Both the position numbers and the translations under genes were made by a program. This document shows positions 42,457-51,097 of a stretch of DNA of 64,000 nucleotides, piece after piece. Under the pieces are notes generated by a model. That model searched no databases. It was not told the DNA's origin and worked only from the letters and a program-made list of their open reading frames with translations. Numbering within the stretch: the stretch's first letter is position 1; the number at the start of each line of letters is the position of its first letter. Origin of the DNA: Meishania litoralis (GTDB lineage: Bacteria > Bacteroidota > Bacteroidia > Flavobacteriales > Flavobacteriaceae); the NCBI RefSeq assembly GCF_042611095.1, contig NZ_JBHFPV010000002.1:682001-746000 (forward strand). Reading direction: 5' to 3'.

Positions 42457-43984
42457 AAATCACGCAAAAGCCCGGGTCATCGGCCAAGTTTTCACTGGGG
42501 TTGCGCCACATGCCCAAGCCCTCGATCAATTCATCGGCATTGGTCGGCCCCCAAACTCCCGCGGAATAGCCGTACGTTTTGACATCCTTGTTATTTTTCC
42601 AATAGTCCAAAATGGGATCTACAAACTCCCAGGCCGCCTCGACCTCATCGGCACGCGCATAAAGTGTGGCATCGCCCTGCATGGCATCCAACAACAGGCG
42701 TTCATAGGCTTCCATGACATGGTTCTCCACCAAACTGGAGTAATAAAAATCAAGGTTTGCCCGCTCTACCTTAAATCCCTGCCCGGGAACTTTTACGCCG
42801 AACTTGATTAAAATTCCTTCATCGGGCTGGATCCTGATGATCAATTTATTATCCTTATTGTTCATGCCCGAATCTTTGAAAATCTGATGGTGGGGCGACT
42901 TGAAGTGAATGACCACTTCGGTGACCTTGGTCGGCATACGCTTGGCGGTTCGAACATAAAAAGGTACATCGGCCCAACGCCAATTATCGACAAAAAACTT
43001 GATGGCGGCATAGGTTTCGGTATTCGATTCGGGGTCGACACCTTCTTCATCGCGGTATCCCTTGATTTTTTCCCCATTGATGACCGAGGCTATATATTGG
43101 GCCTTTATGGTATTGTTGTGCAAGGTCTCATCATCTCTCATAATGCGCAACGATTTCAAGGCCTTGACCTTTTCGTTACGGATCTCATCGGGCCCTGCCC
43201 CTATGGGAGGCTCCATGATGACCAACGAAACGATCTGTAACAGATGATTTTGAAACATATCGCGCAGCGCGCCCGACTTGTCATAATACCCCCCACGCTT
43301 CTCCACCCCACCACTCTCGGCGTTGGTAATCTCAACGTGGTGAATATAGTTGCGGTTCCAAAGCGGTTCAAAAATGCTATTGGCAAAACGTGTGACCAAA
43401 AGGTTCTGAACGGTCTCCTTGCCCAAATAATGGTCGATGCGGTAAATCTGTGATTCCTTGAAATAGCGATGCAGGCCTTCGTTCAGCGCTTTCGCACTAG
43501 CCAGACTATAGCCAAACGGTTTTTCGACGATCAAACGCTTCCAACCTCGTTTTTCCTCGTTCAGTCCTTGGTCCGCAAGGTTTTTTGCAATGATCTCGTA
43601 CAGACTGGGCGGTGTCGAGAGGTAGAAAATGACATTCCCACCGGTACCGTGCGCCTTGTCCAAATCAAAGATACGTTTGCGAAGGTTTTCATACGAGGTA
43701 TCATACTCCTTCCCCAAGTCTTCGTAGAAGAGTTTTTCGGCAAAGCGGTCAATGAACGCGGCATCTGATTCCTTGATATTTTCTTCGAGATATTTGCTTT
43801 GTCCGACGACCTTTTTTCGAAAATCATCGTCGGTAAGGTCGCTGCGGCTTACTCCCAATACCGTAAAGTTTTCAGGCAGGTGACGGCCTTGGTACAGGTT
43901 AAAAAGCGCAGGGACCAATTTGCGCGCCGTCAAGTCGCCGGAGGCCCCGAAAATGACGAGCATTTGATTATCGGTCTTGTTCAT
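42452..43984 (-). CDS. zwf: Glucose-6-phosphate 1-dehydrogenase
   Basis: This 510-residue enzyme catalyses the first oxidative pentose phosphate step. It has the N-terminal 'GASGDLTARKLVPALF' NADP fold and the active site 'RIDHYLGKETVQNLLVTRF' with the catalytic His/Lys. Substrate-binding 'YYDKSGALRDMFQNHLLQI' follows, and the length is typical. It sits in a minus-strand cluster behind the NTF2-like gene (8 bp gap) and ahead of pgl; gnd lies divergently upstream, giving the complete oxidative branch. Confidence 0.97.
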   Translation of the reverse strand: MNKTDNQMLVIFGASGDLTARKLVPALFNLYQGRHLPENFTVLGVSRSDLTDDDFRKKVVGQSKYLEENIKESDAAFIDRFAEKLFYEDLGKEYDTSYENLRKRIFDLDKAHGTGGNVIFYLSTPPSLYEIIAKNLADQGLNEEKRGWKRLIVEKPFGYSLASAKALNEGLHRYFKESQIYRIDHYLGKETVQNLLVTRFANSIFEPLWNRNYIHHVEITNAESGGVEKRGGYYDKSGALRDMFQNHLLQIVSLVIMEPPIGAGPDEIRNEKVKALKSLRIMRDDETLHNNTIKAQYIASVINGEKIKGYRDEEGVDPESNTETYAAIKFFVDNWRWADVPFYVRTAKRMPTKVTEVVIHFKSPHHQIFKDSGMNNKDNKLIIRIQPDEGILIKFGVKVPGQGFKVERANLDFYYSSLVENHVMEAYERLLLDAMQGDATLYARADEVEAAWEFVDPILDYWKNNKDVKTYGYSAGVWGPTNADELIEGLGMWRNPSENLADDPGFCVIC

Positions 43985-43992
43985 GTGACATG

Positions 43993-44511
43993 CTAATTTT
44001 TGTTCTCCAAATACTTTTCAGGCACTTTTACCCCATTCGAATCCAATGTCCAGACCATGTTGGCGATCCACCAACGGTCGTCGTAAAAAACCAGTTGGTA
44101 GCTTGAAATACCACGAACGTTCAGATTCTCGGAATCTTCGGCATGAAAGCTCTGAAAGACCTGGGCGAGGCCATTGTATTCATCCACTACCTTTCCGGTT
44201 TCATACTCCAGGAAATTCTTGTCTCGGTAACTCTCTTGAAACGACGCGATAAATTCATCCAACGAAAACGAATCGTAGGGAGTAGTAATCGAATCGCCTT
44301 GATTCAGTATGGTAAAGCGAGCGGTCGGTAAAAAAAGGTTCCGATACGCATCCCAATCGCGTGCTTTTCCTTTTTCCCCCGAAACAATTTGCAATACTTC
44401 GTTGACAATGGCATCGATGGACTTGACCGCTTCCGTCTGCTTTAAAGATTTTTGTTGTGCACCCAAAACAATTGTAAAAAAGATAAGAAATACGAAAATC
44501 GATTTTTTCAT
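43993..44511 (-). CDS. Exported NTF2/SnoaL-like protein
   Basis: The start is placed at the ATG 44509-44511 (MKKSIFVFLIFFTIVLGAQQ), giving a signal peptide and 172 residues; the open frame extends 12 codons upstream. The mature part looks like an NTF2/SnoaL cone: 'AIVNEVLQIVSGEKGKARDWD', 'FTILNQGDSITTPYD', 'SYQLVFYDDRWWIANMVWTL'. No catalytic residues are clear. It is the first gene of the zwf-pgl run, so it may be co-expressed with it. Function unknown. Confidence 0.82.
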   Translation of the reverse strand: MKKSIFVFLIFFTIVLGAQQKSLKQTEAVKSIDAIVNEVLQIVSGEKGKARDWDAYRNLFLPTARFTILNQGDSITTPYDSFSLDEFIASFQESYRDKNFLEYETGKVVDEYNGLAQVFQSFHAEDSENLNVRGISSYQLVFYDDRWWIANMVWTLDSNGVKVPEKYLENKN

Positions 44512-44593
44512 TTTCGGAACATAGGCGATTTTAAATATAACCATCATTTATGGGTTTACAAGGGGTATCGAACCAAAACCGGATATTTTCATT

Positions 44594-44601
44594 TATTTTT
44601 G
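44594..44601 (+). promoter_or_regulatory. -7 box upstream of gnd
   Basis: TATTTTTG exactly matches the -7 consensus, 37 nt before the gnd ATG. No TTG is seen at -33 spacing. Confidence 0.35.
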
Positions 44602-44638
44602 ATTTGATGGGCATTCCCACTAAACAGCATAAAGAATT

Positions 44639-46048
44639 ATGGAAGGAAAATACGATTTCGGACTGGTAGGCCTTGGCGTTATGGGGCGCAATTTTATACT
44701 CAATGTGGCCGATAACGGGTTTACGGCCTTTGGCAACGACCTTGATACCGAAAAGGTCGACGCCCTTATCGCCGAAGGCGGCGATACAAACAAGGTCAAC
44801 GCCTCGACGGATGCCAAGGTCTTTGTCGATGCACTTTCGGCTCCCCGAAAAATAATGCTGTTGGTACCTGCCGGCAAGATCGTGGACGCCGTTATTGAAA
44901 GCTTGTTGCCCCTTTTGGACAAGGACGATATCATCATCGATGGGGGAAATTCCTTTTTTACCGATACCGACCTCCGGGAAGCCTATCTGCAGGAAAAAGG
45001 CATCCATTTCTTCGGGGCGGGAGTCTCGGGCGGTGCCAAGGGCGCCCGTCTCGGGCCGAGCATCATGCCCGGTGGCAACCGCGAAGCCTATCAGCACGTA
45101 AAACCGATTTTCGAGGCCGTTTCCGCCAAATACAGGGGGGAACCCTGTGTGGCCTATCTAGGTCCGAAATCCGCCGGAAACTACGTGAAAATGGTGCATA
45201 ACGGCATCGAATACGGATTGATGCAATTGACCTCTGAAATCTATGACCTGCTCAAAAAAGCAGGGGATTTCTCGAACGAGGAACTGAGTGCCCTGTTTTC
45301 GAAATGGAACGAAGGGCGGCTGCAATCATTTCTAGTGGAGATCACGTCAAAAATATTGACCCAAAAAGATGACCTTACCGAAGGCCATCTGGTCGATCAG
45401 ATCCTTGACAAAGCCAAACAAAAAGGCACCGGAAAATGGACCAGCCAAAACGCCATGGATCTGGGCATACCCGTACCTTCAATCGATATTGCCGTGAGCA
45501 TGCGCGAAATTTCGGCCTTGAAAGCAGAACGCGTTCGGGCCGATATGCTGTATGACCGCCCCGAAACGAAAAAGCAGGATAAGGTCGAGCTTGAAAAATG
45601 GGCCGAAGAAGCCTTGTATTTCTCGTTTATCATCACCTATGCCCAAGGGCTGCATCAGTTGGCCGATGCGTCAAACGAATATGGCTATGAACTAGATATT
45701 GCCATTATCGCAAAAATTTGGCGCGCGGGCTGTATCATTCGGGCGGCCCTATTGGCCGATATTACCGAGGCCTTTCAAAAAGACCGATCACTGCCCAATC
45801 TCTTGTTATCGCCCACTTTTGTAGAAAAAGTACAGGGCACGGTCGGCTCGGCACGTAAATTGGCAAGTTTGGCAGCCACGAATGGAGTACCCCTACCCGG
45901 AATCACCAATTCATTGACCTATTTCGATGCCTATACCGCTACCCGACTGCCCTTGAACCTGATCCAAGCACAGCGCGATTATTTTGGGTCGCACACGTAT
46001 GAACGTTTGGACCGCGAAGGTATTTTTCATACAGAATGGGAAAAGTAG
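44639..46048 (+). CDS. gnd: 6-phosphogluconate dehydrogenase, decarboxylating
   Basis: This 469-residue enzyme converts 6-phosphogluconate to ribulose-5-phosphate with NADP. It has 'GLGVMGRNF' (NADP fold), 'DIIIDGGNSFFTDT', 'GVSGGAKGARLGPSIMPGG' (substrate loop) and 'NYVKMVHNGIEYGLMQL' with the catalytic Lys/His. The C-terminal 'YFDAYTATRLPLNLIQAQRDYFG' is typical. It is divergent from the NTF2-zwf-pgl genes with 127 bp between. Confidence 0.97.
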   Translation: MEGKYDFGLVGLGVMGRNFILNVADNGFTAFGNDLDTEKVDALIAEGGDTNKVNASTDAKVFVDALSAPRKIMLLVPAGKIVDAVIESLLPLLDKDDIIIDGGNSFFTDTDLREAYLQEKGIHFFGAGVSGGAKGARLGPSIMPGGNREAYQHVKPIFEAVSAKYRGEPCVAYLGPKSAGNYVKMVHNGIEYGLMQLTSEIYDLLKKAGDFSNEELSALFSKWNEGRLQSFLVEITSKILTQKDDLTEGHLVDQILDKAKQKGTGKWTSQNAMDLGIPVPSIDIAVSMREISALKAERVRADMLYDRPETKKQDKVELEKWAEEALYFSFIITYAQGLHQLADASNEYGYELDIAIIAKIWRAGCIIRAALLADITEAFQKDRSLPNLLLSPTFVEKVQGTVGSARKLASLAATNGVPLPGITNSLTYFDAYTATRLPLNLIQAQRDYFGSHTYERLDREGIFHTEWEK

Positions 46049-46122
46049 GTATTGGATAAACCCAACCAAAAGGTACTGTTATCCGAAAATATGAAATGAT
46101 AAATGGTAATTTTGGTACGGAT

Positions 46123-46130
46123 ATAACGAG
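46123..46130 (+). repeat. ATAACGAG boundary repeat, left copy
   Basis: ATAACGAG (46123-46130), followed by TTGTGC, is inverted relative to CTCGTTAT at 46737-46744. Together they flank the AT-rich DUF2199 gene closely, as if they mark the ends of an inserted cassette. Confidence 0.35.
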
Positions 46131-46169
46131 TTGTGCACCATTTGAAAAACTATCGAACTGAATTAAAAT

Positions 46170-46733
46170 ATGGGAATTTTTGACATTTTTAAGAAAAAAC
46201 AAAAATCTAGTGAATATAGATGTTCGACTTGTGGAGAAATACACGATGAATTACCTGCTCTCGGATTTACAACGCCATTCTACTATGAAACTCTGAATGA
46301 AAAGGACAGAAAAGAAATTGCAGATATTTCAAGTGATTTTTGCATAATTACTCACGAAGACCAAACTGACAGATTTATAAGAACTGTATTGACAATTCAA
46401 ATTAATGATGCTTGTGAAAATTTGGATTATGGAGTTTGGGTGTCTTTAAGCGAAAAGAGTTTTAATGAATATGAGGCTGACTTTAAAAATAATGCTGAAG
46501 AAAAAACATATTTCGGAATGATTAGTAATGATATTCCAGATTATGAGAAAAGTACTTTGGGATTACACGTAAACGTAAATACAAGAAAAGGCGGAATTAG
46601 ACCAGAAATTATTCCGCACCAAAACGAACATAAATTGATTTCGGATTGGGAGAATGGAATCACAATTGCGGAAGCAGAAAAACGAGTAGAACAAATGAAA
46701 AAAACGTTGCACAACAAAGATGGCTATAAGTAA
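46170..46733 (+). CDS. DUF2199 domain protein
   Basis: This 187-residue soluble protein has the 'CSTCGEIHDELP' motif (a Cys-x-x-Cys pair near residues 18-21) and 'AWVSLS'-type 'GVWVSLSEKSFNEY', 'LGLHVNVNTRKGGIRPEI', the hallmarks of DUF2199. Function unknown; a metal knuckle is possible. The DNA is much more AT-rich than gnd next to it, with codon use like the accessory genes at 47-50.7 kb. It is flanked by inverted 8-bp repeats. Confidence 0.88.
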   Translation: MGIFDIFKKKQKSSEYRCSTCGEIHDELPALGFTTPFYYETLNEKDRKEIADISSDFCIITHEDQTDRFIRTVLTIQINDACENLDYGVWVSLSEKSFNEYEADFKNNAEEKTYFGMISNDIPDYEKSTLGLHVNVNTRKGGIRPEIIPHQNEHKLISDWENGITIAEAEKRVEQMKKTLHNKDGYK

Positions 46734-46736
46734 TTG

Positions 46737-47060
46737 CTCGTTATCGCCTACTTCTGAAAATCCTCGCGGATTTTCAGTTTGGTGTGTACTTGCAAAGTTA
46801 AGTGCTAAACCACGTAAATACTCATAGGTACTGCGTATAAAAACAAGCTTTTTCCTTAAAATTTCAGGAAACAAGTTGATTTATCAAATTGTTATCCTGC
46901 GCAGCTTTCAACTTCGCTAAAGCTCCGTTGAACAAAGTCGCCGGCAATGCATCAAAGTAAATGCAACACACCTGAAAGGCCAGACCAAATTGCCAAATAA
47001 CAACCTTCCAAGAATCCTCGCCATCGACGGGCATCAAGCCCAAACTACAACACATCGCCA
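46737..47060. repeat. Non-coding stretch with perfect hairpin; possible interspersed repeat
   Basis: The 352 bp between the DUF2199 and TetR genes holds CTCGTTAT (46737-46744), then a perfect 10-bp stem CTGAAAATCC-TCGC-GGATTTTCAG (46754-46777), then 'GTGTGTACTTGCAAAG' and more GC-rich DNA up to about 47060. The layout resembles repeats that I associate with AT-rich cassette-like genes in Flavobacteriia, but I cannot confirm a second copy here. A 63-codon minus-strand frame inside has no family support. Confidence 0.35.
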
Positions 47061-47085
47061 GTTAAAAACAACTCGGCCCTGCCAA

Positions 47086-47709
47086 TTAAACTATCTCATT
47101 CGGAAATATAAGAGCAAATTGTTTATTTCCTTCTTCTGTTAAATAAGGAAAAATACTTTGACCAACAATAAGTGAATAATCCTCTAATACTCTTTCAGAT
47201 AAAGTTGAAGATTGAATATATACTGAAGAGAACCAAAAATTACTAATTACCTCTATTCTCTTAAATAGCATCTTATATTCATTTTTCAACAACTCCTCAC
47301 GTAAAACTCTCCTTTTAATCATTAATTCTACAAGCATTAAAAACTGTTCTTCTCTTTGCTTGGAAAGTTTAGCGTAGTGGTGTTTTATCTTTTGATTGTT
47401 CCTTACAATCGTCACAAAATCTAGTAGAAAAAAATGATACTCATAAAGCATGGAAATCATTTGCTTGGATGTGCTAAAGAATGAATTCAATAAATCACCT
47501 TCATTTACAACTAGAATATCATCAATTTTTTTTACCAATTGAAAATAGAGCTCTTCTATTATATCTTCACGCTTCTTAAAATGATACTGCAAATTACCAA
47601 CACTAATATTTAACGCATCTGAAATAGTTCTTAAAGACACTTTTGAAACACCACGTGCATTAAAAAGTTTTAATGACTGCAACAATATCTTTTGTTTGGT
47701 CTCACTCAT
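47086..47709 (-). CDS. TetR/AcrR-family transcriptional regulator
   Basis: This 207-residue regulator has an N-terminal helix-turn-helix (about 2-48: 'TKQKILLQSLKLFNARGVSKVSLRTISDALNISVGN', then 'YHFKKREDII') and a helical ligand-binding C-terminal domain. It is divergent from a FAD monooxygenase gene; a perfect 32-bp palindrome in the 86-bp gap is the likely operator for both. It likely represses the monooxygenase/DUF3995 operon and itself until a ligand binds. The DNA is AT-rich. Confidence 0.9.
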   Translation of the reverse strand: MSETKQKILLQSLKLFNARGVSKVSLRTISDALNISVGNLQYHFKKREDIIEELYFQLVKKIDDILVVNEGDLLNSFFSTSKQMISMLYEYHFFLLDFVTIVRNNQKIKHHYAKLSKQREEQFLMLVELMIKRRVLREELLKNEYKMLFKRIEVISNFWFSSVYIQSSTLSERVLEDYSLIVGQSIFPYLTEEGNKQFALIFPNEIV

Positions 47710-47716
47710 ATACTGG

Positions 47717-47724
47717 CAAAATTA
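47717..47724 (-). promoter_or_regulatory. -7 box of the TetR gene
   Basis: On the minus strand TAATTTTG (47717-47724) matches TAnnTTTG and sits right next to the 32-bp palindrome, so repressor binding there could block it. No -33 TTG at proper spacing was found. Confidence 0.4.
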
Positions 47725-47755
47725 AATACAATAGTACAATTGTACTATTGTATTT
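47724..47755. promoter_or_regulatory. Perfect 32-bp palindromic operator
   Basis: The left arm AAATACAATAGTACAA (47724-47739) is the exact reverse complement of the right arm TTGTACTATTGTATTT (47740-47755). It lies between the divergent TetR and monooxygenase genes and overlaps the monooxygenase -33 TTG (47740-47742), as expected for a TetR-type repressor site. Confidence 0.8.
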
Positions 47756-47759
47756 TTGT

Positions 47760-47779
47760 TTTAGTACCTTTGTACTAAA
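47760..47779 (+). promoter_or_regulatory. Second inverted repeat with the monooxygenase -7 box
   Basis: TTTAGTAC (47760-47767), CTTT, GTACTAAA (47772-47779) forms a shorter palindrome sharing the core AGTAC/GTACT with the 32-bp operator. TACCTTTG (47765-47772) inside it is an exact -7 box, 22 nt after the TTG in the large palindrome. Confidence 0.65.
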
Positions 47780-47795
47780 TATAGTGCATAAAAAT

Positions 47796-48926
47796 ATGAT
47801 AGATATTATTGGAGCAGGAATAGGAGGATTAACCACTGCGATCGCACTTGGGCAAAAAGGAATTAAAACAAGAATTTTTGAACAGGCGGAACAGATAAAA
47901 CCAGTTGGCGCAGGAATTATATTAGCCAGCAATGCAATGCAAGTTTATGAAAAGTTAGGCTTGCGAAAAATAATTGAAGAAAATGGAAATGCAATCTCTT
48001 CAATGAATATTACCAAACCAAATCTGACACCACTATCCAAAATTGACTTATCCTATTTTGAGAAGAAACACGGTACAAAAAACATCGCGATTCATAGAGG
48101 AAAATTACAACAGATATTGATCGACGAGTTAAAATCAACTGAAATCAATCTCGACCATAAACTTGCTTCGATAGTTAAAAACGAAAATGGATACGATTTG
48201 AACTTTGAAAATGGAAAACAAGTTCAATCTACAACGGTTTTAGGGGCCGATGGACTTAACTCTATTGTTCGACAAACCATACTCCCAAAAAATAGCATAA
48301 GAAATGCAAATCAAATATGCTGGAGAGGAATTGCTCGATCTATATTGCCGATTAAATTTAGAAATGAATTGAACGAAGCTTGGGGAGGATCCGAACGTTT
48401 TGGTTTTGTTCAAATCGCAGAAAACAAAGTGTATTGGTATGCCTTAAAATCATTCAAAAAAAATAAGGATGAATTCTCTATCAATAGTTTGCAGCAATAT
48501 TTCGGCGGTTATAATTCAGTCATTAAAGACATCATAAATTCAACCAAAAGGGAACACATAAATACCGCCGAAATTTCAGATTTAAAACCAACAGATACAT
48601 GGTTTAAAGGTAATATATGTTTAATTGGAGATTCAGCACACGCAACAACCCCAAATATGGGACAAGGTGCCTGTCAGGCCATCGAAGATGCTTTTGTGCT
48701 TTCAGAATGCTTGCACAAATATGAAATTACCAAGGCATTTTCGCAATATCAAAAATTAAGATTGCCAAAAGCTCATCAAGTAGTAAAAGCAAGCTGGCTA
48801 GTTGGCAAAATGGCGCATATCTCAAATCCAATATTAATTGGTCTACGTAATCAAATGTTGAGATCAACACCTTCTTCTGTTAATAGAAAACAGAACGAAC
48901 AAATCTTTCAACTTGCAGAAATATGA
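47796..48926 (+). CDS. FAD-dependent monooxygenase
   Basis: The ATG at 47796 gives 376 residues beginning 'MIDIIGAGIGGLTTAIAL', the FAD-binding GxGxxG (residues 7-12). The open frame upstream runs through the promoter and is excluded. The DG motif 'VLGADGLNSIVRQTI' and the GD motif 'ICLIGDSAHATTPNMGQGA' place it in the aromatic-ring/antibiotic hydroxylase group (flavoprotein class A). The substrate is unknown; inactivation or modification of a small aromatic toxin is possible given the TetR control. It overlaps the DUF3995 gene by 4 bp. Confidence 0.9.
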   Translation: MIDIIGAGIGGLTTAIALGQKGIKTRIFEQAEQIKPVGAGIILASNAMQVYEKLGLRKIIEENGNAISSMNITKPNLTPLSKIDLSYFEKKHGTKNIAIHRGKLQQILIDELKSTEINLDHKLASIVKNENGYDLNFENGKQVQSTTVLGADGLNSIVRQTILPKNSIRNANQICWRGIARSILPIKFRNELNEAWGGSERFGFVQIAENKVYWYALKSFKKNKDEFSINSLQQYFGGYNSVIKDIINSTKREHINTAEISDLKPTDTWFKGNICLIGDSAHATTPNMGQGACQAIEDAFVLSECLHKYEITKAFSQYQKLRLPKAHQVVKASWLVGKMAHISNPILIGLRNQMLRSTPSSVNRKQNEQIFQLAEI

Positions 48927-49351
48927 TAGCAACAATATTATCAATTGTTTTATTTACCATTTTCACCGCACTAGGTTTAATACATTTTTACTGGCTTTTC
49001 GGTGGGAAATGGGGCTTTAAAAAGGTAATTCCAACAAAAGAGAATCACAAGAGTACGCTTTCAATTCCTAAATTCGCAACGCTAATAGTAGCTTTGGTTT
49101 TACTTCTATTCGGTATGATTTATCTGCCAAAATCTGGCCTTATGGATCTTCAACTTCCAAATTTGGTGACTAAATACGGGTATTGGATAATTCCTTCTAT
49201 TTTTATTTTGAGGGCAATTGGAGATTTTAAATATGTCGGATTTTTCAAAAAAATCAAGAGTACTGAATTTGCGATAGCCGATTCAAAATGGTTTACCCCT
49301 TTGTGTTCGACAATCGGGACATTAGGGATATTGATAGAACTTATGAAATAA
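48923..49351 (+). CDS. DUF3995 membrane protein
   Basis: This 142-residue protein has four membrane segments, with 'TALGLIHFYWLFGGKWGFKKVIP' near the start and 'LRAIGDFKYVGFFKK' near the end, the DUF3995 pattern. It overlaps the monooxygenase stop as ATGA, so it belongs to the same TetR-controlled operon. Function unknown. The DNA is AT-rich like its neighbours. Between it and the next gene, 234 bp hold no supported feature. Confidence 0.88.
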   Translation: MIATILSIVLFTIFTALGLIHFYWLFGGKWGFKKVIPTKENHKSTLSIPKFATLIVALVLLLFGMIYLPKSGLMDLQLPNLVTKYGYWIIPSIFILRAIGDFKYVGFFKKIKSTEFAIADSKWFTPLCSTIGTLGILIELMK

Positions 49352-49585
49352 AGAACAGATTTAAGAACATACTGCCCACAAGCCTTGTAAAGTTTGTTGC
49401 TGCCAATGGTTCAGAAGAAGATTATTTCTTACTTTTAATCCGAACAACAAAACGAAAAACACGACTGCCGGCTGTCGCGCTTTTTTCCAAACGAATTTTT
49501 TGCCTGTCAAAGACTGGCTTACCTAAATGCAAGGCGCTCGGCTGAAATTCTGCCACAGATCGTAGCCGAACCTTTCTCCATGATT

Positions 49586-50701
49586 ATGAAAAAAACACGA
49601 GTACAGCTAACATTTCTAATTCTATTGACAGTAACCTTAAACGCATTGGCCCAAGAAATAACATTTTTCAACGCAGATGGATTCTTTTCAATCGGAACGC
49701 AATCAAATCGAACCGCATCAATAACCTTGTTTGATATTGACGAAGATGGAGATTTGGATGCACTGGTAGCTAATGGAAGACATTGGGCAGAACAGAATTA
49801 TGTTTACTATAATGACGGAAAAGGTGGTTTTAAAGTGGCCCAACCTATCGGAAAATTCCTCGATGCCTCCTATGCAATGAAAAGTGCCGACTTCAATAAT
49901 GATGGATTTATGGACATTGCTGTTGCCAATGACAACATTCCCAATAAAATATATTTTGGTTCATCAGACCAGAGCTTTGGCAATGAAAAAACTTTTGGTT
50001 CAATTTCGCCTTCAAGAAATCTGGAAATAGCAGATATTGATAATGACGGAGACTTTGACCTAATTCTATCAAATAGAAAAGCTAAAAACGAAATTTGCCT
50101 TAACGATGGACAAGGAAATTTTGAAAACACTATCACTTTTGGCAACGAATCTGACCAGACTATACAAACTAAGGTAGTAGACATAAACAAAGACAGTCAT
50201 TTAGACTTAATTACGGCAGAAAGGCAAACAAAAAATAAAATTTATCTTAATGACGGAAAGCAGAATTTTATAAAAATCATAGCGTTTGGCAATACAGCGG
50301 ATGAAACCCGTTCAATCGATATTGGCGATGTTGACAAAGACGGATTCTTGGATATTGCAACTGGTAATTTAGGTTCTAAAAACAGTATTTACTTCGGCGA
50401 TACAAATTTGGCTTTTAATCGAATTTTTGATTTTAAAACAGAACGCAACACTTCATCCATTAAAATATCGGATTTAAATCAGGATGGTTATCTAGACATC
50501 ATTGAAGGTAACTCAGAACAACGAAATTATGTTCATTTGGGACAAAAAAACGGAGAATTTAAAGAAATGGGGTTGAGAGATGATTTAAAGGACGATACCT
50601 ATAATATAGAAATAGGAGATCTGAATGGTGATGATTTACCAGATATTGTAGAATCGAATTCTGGAACGTGGAATCTATTTTATAGAACACAGAAAAAATA
50701 A
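49586..50701 (+). CDS. FG-GAP/VCBS repeat protein, exported
   Basis: This protein of about 371 residues has a signal peptide (MKKTRVQLTFLILLTVTLNALAQ; an ATG two codons upstream is an alternative). It has seven calcium-binding-type repeats, each with D-x-[DN]-x-[DN]-G-x-x-D, for example 'FDIDEDGDLDALVANG', 'SADFNNDGFMDIAVAND', 'IADIDNDGDFDLILSN', 'IGDVDKDGFLDIATGN' and 'ISDLNQDGYLDIIEGN'. Seven units suggest a seven-bladed beta-propeller like integrin FG-GAP heads. It is a possible surface or periplasmic binding protein. The DNA is AT-rich, as in the accessory island. Confidence 0.88.
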   Translation: MKKTRVQLTFLILLTVTLNALAQEITFFNADGFFSIGTQSNRTASITLFDIDEDGDLDALVANGRHWAEQNYVYYNDGKGGFKVAQPIGKFLDASYAMKSADFNNDGFMDIAVANDNIPNKIYFGSSDQSFGNEKTFGSISPSRNLEIADIDNDGDFDLILSNRKAKNEICLNDGQGNFENTITFGNESDQTIQTKVVDINKDSHLDLITAERQTKNKIYLNDGKQNFIKIIAFGNTADETRSIDIGDVDKDGFLDIATGNLGSKNSIYFGDTNLAFNRIFDFKTERNTSSIKISDLNQDGYLDIIEGNSEQRNYVHLGQKNGEFKEMGLRDDLKDDTYNIEIGDLNGDDLPDIVESNSGTWNLFYRTQKK

Positions 50702-50722
50702 CCGTCTTCAACAAAGAACCAG

Positions 50723-51019
50723 GTCAATAAACAAGTTCTTTTAGTTCAATTTCGAAACATGGTTGCCAGAAACAGGGAAGCCTTCGAAACGGGTAAGTCT
50801 TCAGTCGAAGTATTACCGTATCAAATCTAAAGTTGGCCCGAAACAAATTTTACGACCTTTGACAACCGATTTCCAAATCTAAAAGCCGAATTGGAAGATT
50901 GCAACGGATTCTATCCTTGACGGCATTCAATTCGGTAAAAGTTTTATGGGTTACGTCTTTTTGAAGACATTGATATAGTTGACGAAAGTCTGCCGATGTA
51001 TCTGTATCCGCTTAAATAA
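50723..51019 (+). pseudogene. Decayed coding remnant (in-frame stop and two frameshifts)
   Basis: One frame from 50723 reads 'VNKQVLLVQFRNMVARNREA' and onwards to a TAA at 50828, then continues 'SWPETNFTTFDNRFPNLKAE' to a TGA at 50918. A shifted frame then reads 'DGIQFGKSFMGYVF', and after a second shift at a T-run (about 50957-50962) 'EDIDIVDESLPMYLYPLK' to the TAA at 51017-51019. Together this looks like one broken gene of about 95 residues. I do not recognise the family and the reading is tentative. The remaining gap to 51061 holds nothing else. Confidence 0.35.
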
Positions 51020-51061
51020 AAGTGGGCATACAAAACTGGGAATATTAGCATGTATTTGAAA

Positions 51062-51083
51062 GGCCCGGTTCATGAACCGGGCC
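51062..51083 (-). terminator. Palindromic hairpin after the large sugar-dehydrogenase fusion
   Basis: GGCCCGGTTCATGAACCGGGCC (51062-51083; reported here as a 22-bp palindrome) is self-complementary. In the minus direction it is followed by CTTTCAAATA, a weak T-tract, so it is a probable terminator for the 51098 gene. Confidence 0.55.
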
Positions 51084-51097
51084 CTGATCAAAAAATA

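Noticed and set aside
46864..47055. A 63-codon minus-strand frame beginning MCCSLGLMPVDGEDSWK
   Set aside because: It lies in the repeat-like stretch after DUF2199, has no ribosome binding or promoter support and no family that I recognise; kept as non-coding.
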